Positions 57,132-64,000 of a stretch of 64,000 bases of DNA are shown piece after piece. The stretch is from Spirosoma endophyticum (GTDB taxonomy: Bacteria > Bacteroidota > Bacteroidia > Cytophagales > Spirosomataceae). Below the pieces are notes generated by a model. It did no database searches. It was not told where the DNA came from and saw nothing but the letters and a program-made list of their open reading frames with translations. Position 1 is the first letter of the stretch; the number at the start of each line of letters is the position of its first letter. The translations under genes and the position numbers were made by a program. Location: NCBI RefSeq assembly GCF_900112365.1, contig NZ_FOLQ01000006.1, positions 186,001 to 250,000 of the forward strand, written 5' to 3'.

Positions 57132-58757
57132 TTACTGCTTCGTATTATACGTATCAAGGAACAGGTAACGTGCCCGATTTTTTTCCGTTTCAAGGCGGGT
57201 ATTCACGTCGATCTGCATATACTGAACGCTACTCCCACTGTTCGCTGCTGGCCACTTTGGTAAACCCGGACCATTTGGGTTGTGGGTTTTAATGAAATTG
57301 GCAAAGTACTCCTGCATAACTTTTGAAACCTTGTAGTCATCGGGAGTCCAGGCGTACGTTTTATTACTGGCCAGATTTCCCATAGCATATTCAATTTCAG
57401 CCGAGTGCACGGCACCGCGAGCTGGTGGTATTTTGCTGGCGGGTGTATCCCCTCCCTTCACAACGCCACCGGCTAATCCGGCGGTTGCATTGCCCATTTC
57501 AGCGGTCATGGATGGACGCGGACGAGAATAATAGTAGCGATAGACCGGCTTGCCGCCACCCGTTTTAATCTGCATATCAGCCCATTTCCAGGTACTGAAC
57601 GCCAGGAACCGATCGCTGGCCAGATCCATTGCTGAGTTCAAAACCTCCTCTTCGTTTGTAGCGGGATAGAGTTTCAACACTTCATCGGCACGTTCGCCGT
57701 ATAGTTTTTTGACGGCACTTGCATAATTCTCTGGCGTTGGCTGTTCTTTGCCCAATATTGCATTTGGGCCCATTTCCTGCGAGTTCCAGCCAGCCAGCAA
57801 GGGTACGTGAGCCTGCTCACCAGCCGCAAAAATTGCCGTCGGAGCTTTAGGCAGGAAATACCCATCAATGGTAGAGGTGAACCAGGGAACACCCGGTTTC
57901 GCAGTGGCCTCGAGCACTTTTTCGGCTGGCATCGCCCGCAAATCCGCCAACGATTTTGCATCCAGACCCGTTGCAAACGTAACACCGCTCTGTTCTGCGG
58001 TGGCAAGTGAGTTAGGTGACATGCCACCTAGCAGTGAACCACTTTCACCAATGGCAGCCGCAAAAAGATCTTTCGCCAGCGGAGATACCATTTGGGCACT
58101 TACGGCCACAGATCCAGCCGATTCACCAGCGATAGTTACTTTGTTCGGATCACCACCAAAGGCAGCAATATTCTGTTTTACCCAACGTAGTGCGGCCGTC
58201 TGATCCATCAGACCATAATTACCCGACGCGTGATGCGGAGACTCCTTTGTTAGTTCAGGGTGGGCCATAAAGCCAAATACGCCGAGCCGATAGTTTACCG
58301 TAAGGGCTACAATGCCTTTCTGGGCCATGCTTTCACCATCGTAGCGCGCTTCTGAACCATCACCCGCAATAAATCCGCCACCGTAGAAATAAACTAACAC
58401 CGGCAGTTTTTCATTGGCTGATTTTGCAGGCGTCCATACATTCAGGTACAGACAGTCTTCACTCATGCCGTTTGATCGGAAACCCATGTCGCCAAAAACA
58501 GCCCGTTGCATGGCGCGTGGCCCAAACTTGTCTGCTTTGCGAACACCCTGCCAGTTTTTAACCGGCTGGGGTTCTTTCCAGCGTAAATCATTGACGGGCG
58601 GTTGACCAAAAGGGATGCCTTTAAACGCGCGAATTCCGCTCGATTCTGTAACACCTTCAACAACACCGTTGACTGTTTTGGCCTGAGGAGCGGTTTGGGC
58701 AACGGCCACATGGGCCAGTTGAACAGTCAGTACCGAAAGCATAAAAAGAGTTTTCAT
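57132..58757 (-). CDS. Carboxylesterase type B, exported
   Basis: A 541-residue esterase with a signal peptide (LFMLSVLTVQLAHVAVAQ; start at 58757). The family motifs are clear: EDCLYLNVWTP, FYGGGFIAGDG, the nucleophile in TIAGESAGSVAVS (S about 214) and a late GAVHSAEIEYAMGN with the catalytic His. It hydrolyses ester bonds of small molecules in the periplasm. It is divergent from the Nudix-like regulator gene, with a palindromic operator candidate in between, so it is probably that regulator's target. Confidence 0.92.
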   Translation of the reverse strand: MKTLFMLSVLTVQLAHVAVAQTAPQAKTVNGVVEGVTESSGIRAFKGIPFGQPPVNDLRWKEPQPVKNWQGVRKADKFGPRAMQRAVFGDMGFRSNGMSEDCLYLNVWTPAKSANEKLPVLVYFYGGGFIAGDGSEARYDGESMAQKGIVALTVNYRLGVFGFMAHPELTKESPHHASGNYGLMDQTAALRWVKQNIAAFGGDPNKVTIAGESAGSVAVSAQMVSPLAKDLFAAAIGESGSLLGGMSPNSLATAEQSGVTFATGLDAKSLADLRAMPAEKVLEATAKPGVPWFTSTIDGYFLPKAPTAIFAAGEQAHVPLLAGWNSQEMGPNAILGKEQPTPENYASAVKKLYGERADEVLKLYPATNEEEVLNSAMDLASDRFLAFSTWKWADMQIKTGGGKPVYRYYYSRPRPSMTAEMGNATAGLAGGVVKGGDTPASKIPPARGAVHSAEIEYAMGNLASNKTYAWTPDDYKVSKVMQEYFANFIKTHNPNGPGLPKWPAANSGSSVQYMQIDVNTRLETEKNRARYLFLDTYNTKQ

Positions 58758-58833
58758 TGCCATTTTTTTTAGGGGAAAGGAAACGTATTGACAACCACCC
58801 AACACTACGTTTGCGGGGTAAATACGGAATTAG

Positions 58834-58868
58834 TTTGATTATTGTCACAAATTGATACAATAATCAAA
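58834..58868. promoter_or_regulatory. Palindromic operator candidate for the Nudix-like regulator
   Basis: TTTGATTATTGT at 58834-58845 is a perfect inverted copy of ACAATAATCAAA at 58857-58868, with 11 bases between. It lies in the divergent spacer between the esterase and the regulator, 53 bases before the regulator start. Confidence 0.82.
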
Positions 58869-58921
58869 ACTTAAATTGAGACCACCAAAATTTTTGTTAC
58901 TTGCGCCTAAATTTTAATCGA

Positions 58922-59650
58922 ATGAGCAATCAGCCAATCCCCGAAGAAATCAGTCCAGATGGTGCAGGCTTTCTGCCAGGTCTGGCTATTGACTTCGTGA
59001 TTTTTGGGTTTCATCAGAACCAGTTGAAAATTCTGCTGCTGTCATACCGAAATACAGACTTACTGGCGCTACCGGCTGGATTTATTCAGGAAACCGAAAA
59101 TCTGAACGATGCAGCCCGCCGGGTGCTGGCCGAACGAACGGGTTTGTATGATATTTTTCTGGAACAATTTTACGTTTTTGGCGATCGAAGCCGCCACGAT
59201 CCGGCCCCTATGCGAGCCATTATGGAAGCTAAAGGCATTGTTCCTGACGAAAACCATTGGTTGCTACGTCGGTTTGTTTCGGTTGGCTATTACGCCCTGA
59301 TTGATTTCACAAAAGCAGTACCCATTCCCGATCCCTTATCGGACAGTTGCGAGTGGTATGATCTAGCTAGCCTTCCCGCATTAATGCTGGATCACCAGAC
59401 GATTGTTCAAAAAGCACTGGAAACGCTTCGAACCGATCTTGACCGGAAACTGATTGGTTTTAATCTCCTATCTGATACATTTACCATGGCCGATCTGCAA
59501 TGTCTTTACGAAACGATTTTGGATCAGCCATTGCATCGATCGGGATTTCAACGCAAGATGCTCAGTCTGGGGATTTTAGAACGTCTCGACAAGAAATTCA
59601 GCGGGGGAGCTCATAAGGCCCCGTATCTATACCGATTCGTTTCTAACTAA
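58922..59650 (+). CDS. NrtR-like Nudix-domain transcription regulator
   Basis: A 242-residue protein. The Nudix fold is present (VIFGFHQNQLKILLLSYRNTD, then ALPAGFIQETENLNDAARRVLAERTGL) but two catalytic Glu of the Nudix box are changed (to Val and Arg), as in NrtR/AraR regulators that only bind their ligand. The winged-helix C-terminal domain is seen in LQCLYETILDQPLHRSGFQRKMLSLGILERL. Start at 58922 (MSNQ). It is divergent from the esterase gene. The ligand is unknown; NrtR relatives sense ADP-ribose or sugars. Confidence 0.88.
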   Translation: MSNQPIPEEISPDGAGFLPGLAIDFVIFGFHQNQLKILLLSYRNTDLLALPAGFIQETENLNDAARRVLAERTGLYDIFLEQFYVFGDRSRHDPAPMRAIMEAKGIVPDENHWLLRRFVSVGYYALIDFTKAVPIPDPLSDSCEWYDLASLPALMLDHQTIVQKALETLRTDLDRKLIGFNLLSDTFTMADLQCLYETILDQPLHRSGFQRKMLSLGILERLDKKFSGGAHKAPYLYRFVSN

Positions 59651-59723
59651 TAATTTTGAACACTGGACGGTCAGCCGCAGCCGTCAAAACAAATAAACCG
59701 CTTACCCGATCCGTTGATTTTTC

Positions 59724-60554
59724 ATGCGTGTAAACGTATTGCGCCGTTACGTACTTCCCTTGCTGATTGCCTTGCCAATTGGGGCTTTGCTGCTTTACCC
59801 ACAAGTACTTCGGTGTATGTACGTCAGACAATCAGCGGATTTCCATCGTCTTGCTCCTGGTAGCGAAACATACGTCAGTCGCACAGCTACGGCGTCTCAA
59901 CAGGCAAAACTCCAACAACACGTCCGTGTCGCTCATGACCGCATCCACCGTTTTTGGGGCGATCGACGCGGTCGTGCTACGTTGATTTACTGCCCAATTC
60001 AAGCTGATTACGAACAATATTGCGCGGGGGGTGAAGGGGCCGGATGTAGTTTGGGAACGCCCTGGGGCACGTCTTACCTGGTGCTGGGCCCGGATGGCAA
60101 TAACCCCGACGTGATTGCGCACGAACTCTGCCACGACGAATTATTTGCCCGCCTGGGCTGGTGGCGCGTTAAACGTCAGATTCCACAGTGGTTCAACGAA
60201 GGGCTGGCCTTAATGGTCGATTATCGCTTCACGAATCCGGCGGTATGGGATAAGCCGGATAGTTTGCAGCAAGCGCTTTCGACCGCTGGTGAGGATGATT
60301 GGGTGCTGTTCCCGCAACATCCTATGCTCAAACTGGCTGACCTAGAAACTACCCGTGACTTTTTCGGTGGCGATTCCTTCCATACGATGCTGGCCTACCA
60401 AACAGCAGCCGAAGAGGTCACGCGCTGGTTAGCTGTGGTAGGACGACCGGGCGTTCCGGCCTTATCCAATGCAATGGCAACGGGTCATGAATTTAGTGAT
60501 ACGTATCGACAATTGGAGCGCGCAAAACGAGCCGCGCGAAAACGTAGTAAATAA
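59724..60554 (+). CDS. Membrane-anchored zinc metallopeptidase-like protein
   Basis: A 276-residue protein with one N-terminal membrane helix (about 11-28). The gluzincin zinc motif is complete: HELCH at 133-137 and the third ligand Glu in QWFNEGLA (E159). Four Cys (C90, C100, C108 and the C136 within the motif) are unusual for the periplasm and may form disulfides. It is not assigned to a named peptidase family. It is on the same strand as the next exported protein, 131 bases away. Confidence 0.78.
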   Translation: MRVNVLRRYVLPLLIALPIGALLLYPQVLRCMYVRQSADFHRLAPGSETYVSRTATASQQAKLQQHVRVAHDRIHRFWGDRRGRATLIYCPIQADYEQYCAGGEGAGCSLGTPWGTSYLVLGPDGNNPDVIAHELCHDELFARLGWWRVKRQIPQWFNEGLALMVDYRFTNPAVWDKPDSLQQALSTAGEDDWVLFPQHPMLKLADLETTRDFFGGDSFHTMLAYQTAAEEVTRWLAVVGRPGVPALSNAMATGHEFSDTYRQLERAKRAARKRSK

Positions 60555-60685
60555 GTTAAATTAGCTGCGCTTTGGTTGATTGAATGACACTATTCTAACA
60601 AAATCGAGATAATTCCAGTCACGGCCAAACCAAACAAAATCAGGCCTTGTTCTATGCTAACTGACAGAACCTCTGGCCTTATCCT

Positions 60686-61471
60686 ATGAAAATACCTCAA
60701 CTTTTTTTGTTTTTACTGCTCAACGGACTGACTGGCCTTGCTCAGTCTACCAAACTAACGAATTCGCCCACATCGGGCTTCGATATAGCGGGTTCAGATA
60801 CACGTGCCGTACAGATTGCCGATGCTGTGATGAATGCGATGGGCGGGCGGGAATCGTGGAATGAAACCCAGTTGATTACCTGGACGTTTGCTGGCGTACG
60901 GAAGTTCGTCTGGGACAAATGGTCGGGTGATGTTCGAATCGATAATCTTCACGATGACCAGACAATCCTACTGAATATCAACAATGACAAAGGGCGTGTT
61001 TTCCGTAACGGCGATGAACTGACCGATCCGGATTCAGTGGCTAAATACGTTAAACAAGGCAAGCAAAACTGGATTAATGACTCATACTGGCTTCTGATGC
61101 CCTTCAGGCTTAAAGAACCGGGCGTAACACTCAAATACCTGGGCGATGAGATTACGCAATTAGGCAAACCCGCCGATGTGCTTCAAATGACGTTCAAAAG
61201 CGGCAGTAGCATGCCCGGCAATAAGTATAAAATATGGGTAGATAAGAAATCAAGGCTGGTAACGCAGTGGGCTCGCTATCCCAAAATTACCGACCAGTCC
61301 CCCCTTTTCACGTTGCCCTGGGACGATTATCAGCAACATGGTGGTATTCTGCTCTCCAGTGGCCGGGGTGGACGCGACCTAACCGATATTAGGGTCTTTA
61401 CAGGTTTACCAGGTGAAGTTTTCAGCGATTTCACCCGAACCGACTTGAGCCGATATCCACAGGCAAAGTGA
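60686..61471 (+). CDS. Exported protein of unknown function, LolA/DUF6503-like
   Basis: A 261-residue protein with a signal peptide (LFLFLLLNGLTGLAQ). The body is beta-rich: an AVMNAMGGRESWNETQLITW segment near 45-65 followed by strands ending KIWVDKKSRLVTQWARYPK. This pattern is that of Bacteroidota proteins with a LolA/LppX-like fold (such as DUF6503), which bind lipids, but I am not sure. A hairpin (ACGGCTTTC / GAAAGCCGT, 61476-61500) follows the stop. Confidence 0.65.
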   Translation: MKIPQLFLFLLLNGLTGLAQSTKLTNSPTSGFDIAGSDTRAVQIADAVMNAMGGRESWNETQLITWTFAGVRKFVWDKWSGDVRIDNLHDDQTILLNINNDKGRVFRNGDELTDPDSVAKYVKQGKQNWINDSYWLLMPFRLKEPGVTLKYLGDEITQLGKPADVLQMTFKSGSSMPGNKYKIWVDKKSRLVTQWARYPKITDQSPLFTLPWDDYQQHGGILLSSGRGGRDLTDIRVFTGLPGEVFSDFTRTDLSRYPQAK

Positions 61472-61579
61472 GTGTACGGCTTTCAGCTTACGAAAGCCGT
61501 TGAATTAAAACCGTGCGCTCAACATTGCAAACCTAAAACCGTAACAAACTAACTCGTTAAAATCACTGTTTTCTCCTTC

Positions 61580-62641
61580 ATGGAAGTAGCTGTTTTACAA
61601 TCCCCCGTTGCCCAAACAAAAGTAGTTGGTAAAACGGGCGTTTTAATCGTCAACCTTGGCACCCCCGATAGTCCATCTGTACCCGACGTACGTAAATACC
61701 TGCGTGAATTTTTGATGGATGGTCGGGTTATCGACATTCCGCTCGTTCAGCGTTCACTGCTCGTCAATGGCGTTATTGCTCCGTTTCGCGCCCCTAAATC
61801 AGCAAAAATTTACAAGCAGCTCTGGACCGAAACGGGTTCGCCGTTGAAGTACTATGGACAAGTCGTTGAGAAAGAATTGCAAAAAGAGCTGGGCGATGAC
61901 TACGTAGTGAAATTAGCGATGCGCTACCAAAGCCCCAGCATTGATGCAGGTCTGAACGAATTCCAGCAACTTGGCCTGACTAACATTATCGTCGTACCGT
62001 TTTTTCCGCAATATGCGTCAGCCTCAACTGGCTCAGTATATGCGAAAGTGATGGATATTGTTAAAGATTGGAACGTAATTCCAGCCATTCGGTTTGTCAA
62101 CCGTTTTCTGGAGCATCCGAAATTCATCGAAGGATTCGCACAGATTGCCCGCAAATACATGGCGGCTTATGATTACGATCACTTTCTGTTCAGCTACCAC
62201 GGATTGCCCGAAAGACAGATTCGTAAAGGTGATGTAACGAAAACAGTCTGTCAGTTTGGTGATTGTTGCAATACGTTCAATGCGCTGAATCAACATTGCT
62301 ATCGGGCACAATGCTTTGAAACGACGCGCCTGCTGGTCGAAGCTTTAGGCATTCCCGAAGGAAAATACACGACTTCGTTTCAATCGCGCCTTGGCAGCGA
62401 CCCGTGGATTAAACCCTATACCGACGAGGTCATTAAGGAATTCCCGTCTAATGGCATTAAGAGCGTACTGGCATTTTCGCCTGCATTCGTCGCAGATTGT
62501 CTGGAAACGACGATTGAAGTTGGCGTAGAATACAAAGAATTGTTTGAGCAGGCTGGCGGCAAACACTGGCAGTTGGTCGAAAGCCTAAACGACAGCCCGA
62601 TCTGGATCGAAACACTGGTTGACCTGGTAAAGACGGCCTAG
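61580..62641 (+). CDS. hemH: Ferrochelatase
   Basis: A 353-residue enzyme that inserts ferrous iron into protoporphyrin IX (or, in some pathways, coproporphyrin). The family motifs LIVNLGTPDSP, FLMDGRVID, FFPQYASASTGSVY, the catalytic His in FSYHGLPERQI and SRLGSDPWIKPYTDE with FSPAFVADCLET are all present. A cluster of five Cys occurs at about 224-245 (C-x4-CC-x9-C-x4-C), as in ferrochelatases that carry an iron-sulfur cluster, though at another place than the known ones. It is a single gene. Confidence 0.94.
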   Translation: MEVAVLQSPVAQTKVVGKTGVLIVNLGTPDSPSVPDVRKYLREFLMDGRVIDIPLVQRSLLVNGVIAPFRAPKSAKIYKQLWTETGSPLKYYGQVVEKELQKELGDDYVVKLAMRYQSPSIDAGLNEFQQLGLTNIIVVPFFPQYASASTGSVYAKVMDIVKDWNVIPAIRFVNRFLEHPKFIEGFAQIARKYMAAYDYDHFLFSYHGLPERQIRKGDVTKTVCQFGDCCNTFNALNQHCYRAQCFETTRLLVEALGIPEGKYTTSFQSRLGSDPWIKPYTDEVIKEFPSNGIKSVLAFSPAFVADCLETTIEVGVEYKELFEQAGGKHWQLVESLNDSPIWIETLVDLVKTA

Positions 62642-62731
62642 TAGAGATCACTCTCTCATTAGGCAAATAACTGATAATTAGTAAGCTATCACTATGCAGT
62701 GATTAATTAGAATTGCCCATTGAGTAATGAA

Positions 62732-62776
62732 GAACTGGCTGGCGCGGATAGTGATTCGCGCCAGCCAGTTCTTTTT
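62732..62776 (+). terminator. Terminator of hemH
   Basis: A perfect 15-bp stem GAACTGGCTGGCGCG / CGCGCCAGCCAGTTC with a 10-base loop and T5 tail. Confidence 0.92.
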
Positions 62777-62864
62777 AGTATAAATTGAGTGAGTAATTAC
62801 CCTACGGTTATTAAGGAACTCTACCTAAATTGCCAGCGAAAAAATGTAATTACATCATCAATTT

Positions 62865-64000
62865 ATGCAACAAAAGATACGTCGTGAAGATGCCCTTGAA
62901 TATCACGCGAAAGGGCGTCCGGGCAAACTCGAAGTTATTCCCACCAAAGATTACAGTACGCAGGCCGATTTATCACTGGCGTATTCGCCGGGCGTAGCTG
63001 AGCCTTGTTTAGCCATTGCTGCCAATCGCGAAGACGTTTATAAATATACAGCCAAGGGAAATCTGGTCGCCGTGATCAGTAATGGAACGGCCGTGCTGGG
63101 CCTGGGCGACATTGGCCCCGAAGCCAGCAAGCCCGTTATGGAAGGCAAAGGGTTACTGTTTAAGATTTACGCAGATATTGATGTATTTGACATTGAGTTA
63201 GATACCAAAAATGTCGATGAGTTTGTCAGAATGGTAAAAATTCTGCAGCCAACATTTGGGGGCGTAAATCTGGAAGACATCAAAGCACCAGAATGCTTCG
63301 AGATTGAGGAGCGGCTAAAAGCCGAACTGAATATTCCCATCATGCATGATGACCAGCACGGTACGGCCATCATCTCCGCGGCTGCCCTGCTGAACGCGCT
63401 CGAAATCGTTGGCAAGAACATTCAGGAAGCAAAGATTCTGATAAACGGCGCGGGGGCATCAGCCATTTCGTGTACGAAATTGTATGTGTCTCTAGGTGCC
63501 AACGTCGACAACGTAGTGATGTGCGACAGCAAGGGCGTTATCCGCGCGGATCGTACCGATCTTGATGAACGTAAATCCCTTTTCGCTACGTCCCGCGACC
63601 TGCACACGCTCGAAGAAGCATTCGTTGGTGCCGACGTATTTGTCGGTTTATCGAAAGGTAATACGGTGAGCCAGGACATGGTACGTTCGATGGCTGAAAA
63701 TCCGATCGTGTTTGCGATGGCCAACCCCACGCCCGAAATCAGCTACGAAGACGCCATTGCAGCCCGCCCCGATATTATTATGGCAACGGGTCGATCTGAC
63801 TACCCAAATCAGGTCAACAACGTACTGGGTTTCCCCTACATTTTTCGGGGAGCGCTCGACGTGCGCGCTACCGAAATCAATGAAGCCATGAAGCTGGCGG
63901 CCGTAAAAGCCCTGGCCGATATGGCGAAGAAACCCGTTCCTGATCTGGTCAACATGGCGTACGGAACAGATAACCTAATGTTTGGGCGTGGCTACATCAT
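62865..64000 (+). CDS. maeB: NADP-type malic enzyme, 3' end cut by window edge
   Basis: The frame opens at 62865 ([14 protein letters not shown]) and runs off the right edge after 378 codons. It matches the malic enzyme domain that decarboxylates malate to pyruvate: [12 protein letters not shown], the catalytic Lys/Tyr region [27 protein letters not shown], the dinucleotide loop [11 protein letters not shown] and [10 protein letters not shown]. Bacterial enzymes of this type are about 750 residues long, with a phosphotransacetylase-like domain that would lie beyond the window. Confidence 0.92.
   Translation, partial: MQQKIRREDALEYHAKGRPGKLEVIPTKDYSTQADLSLAYSPGVAEPCLAIAANREDVYKYTAKGNLVAVISNGTAVLGLGDIGPEASKPVMEGKGLLFKIYADIDVFDIELDTKNVDEFVRMVKILQPTFGGVNLEDIKAPECFEIEERLKAELNIPIMHDDQHGTAIISAAALLNALEIVGKNIQEAKILINGAGASAISCTKLYVSLGANVDNVVMCDSKGVIRADRTDLDERKSLFATSRDLHTLEEAFVGADVFVGLSKGNTVSQDMVRSMAENPIVFAMANPTPEISYEDAIAARPDIIMATGRSDYPNQVNNVLGFPYIFRGALDVRATEINEAMKLAAVKALADMAKKPVPDLVNMAYGTDNLMFGRGYI

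Noticed and set aside
58922..59650. Active Nudix hydrolase
   Set aside because: Two Glu of the Nudix box are replaced and a winged-helix domain is attached, which fits a regulator.

Overview
The window looks like chromosomal DNA of a Bacteroidota bacterium of the Cytophagales, most like a Spirosoma or close relative. This rests on product recognition: a bacillithiol deacetylase, SusR-type propeller sensor kinase, LytS/LytTR pairs, two DUF6089-like outer membrane barrels, a bacteroidotal ferrochelatase and promoters of the TTTG / TAnnTTTG type. No 16S gene is present, so the genus is an inference.

Layout. 1-9.4 kb is ordinary chromosome: a cut-off outer membrane gene, a thioesterase, a ComA-family phosphosulfolactate synthase, DedA, aroE, a GH25 lysozyme, a 1-Cys peroxiredoxin, a NarL-type two-component pair and a small periplasmic protein. 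9,573-29,158 is an integrated element of about 19.6 kb. It is bounded by a 17-bp direct repeat whose right copy is the 3' end of a tRNA-Ala(GGC) gene, with a tyrosine recombinase beside that tRNA. 29.2-64 kb is chromosome again: GIY-YIG and NlpC/P60 proteins, tex, a cold-shock gene, M23 peptidase, a CCA-adding-type enzyme, a YrdC-like protein, an AI-2E family exporter, bshB1, two LytS-type kinases with one LytTR regulator, a four-gene envelope/von Willebrand cluster, an AraC regulator, DUF6089 barrels, nadK, a CBS protein, a hydrolase, a pabA/trpG-type glutaminase, an FAD oxidoreductase, an esterase with a divergent Nudix-like regulator, a metallopeptidase, hemH and the start of a malic enzyme.

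The element is the novel part. Its left arm has a cI/Cro-like repressor with paired palindromic operators, then small early genes, a VirE/VapE-type P-loop helicase and a CHC2/Toprim primase. Around these lie two repeat clusters that look like replication origins. After an AT-rich AlbA_2 (Schlafen-type) gene and a small DNA-binding protein with 10-bp tandem operators comes one long co-directional module (14.7-27.1 kb) of about 19 genes. At least ten are short proteins with one terminal membrane helix, often with a basic tail and a Gly/Thr/Ser linker. They include two lytic transglycosylases, a membrane-anchored SGNH hydrolase, a membrane-anchored JAMM protease-like protein, a protein with an annexin-like stretch, a beta-helix protein and a holin-sized membrane protein. 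I found no terminase, portal, tailed-phage capsid, tail gene, Zot or FtsK-like packaging ATPase.

The best reading is a temperate, tailless, probably membrane-containing virus of an undescribed type. A membrane-associated domesticated machine is the main alternative. The replication genes would copy the excised circle, the repressor and small regulator would gate the late module, and the transglycosylases, JAMM and SGNH enzymes and beta-helix protein would act at the cell envelope during entry or exit.
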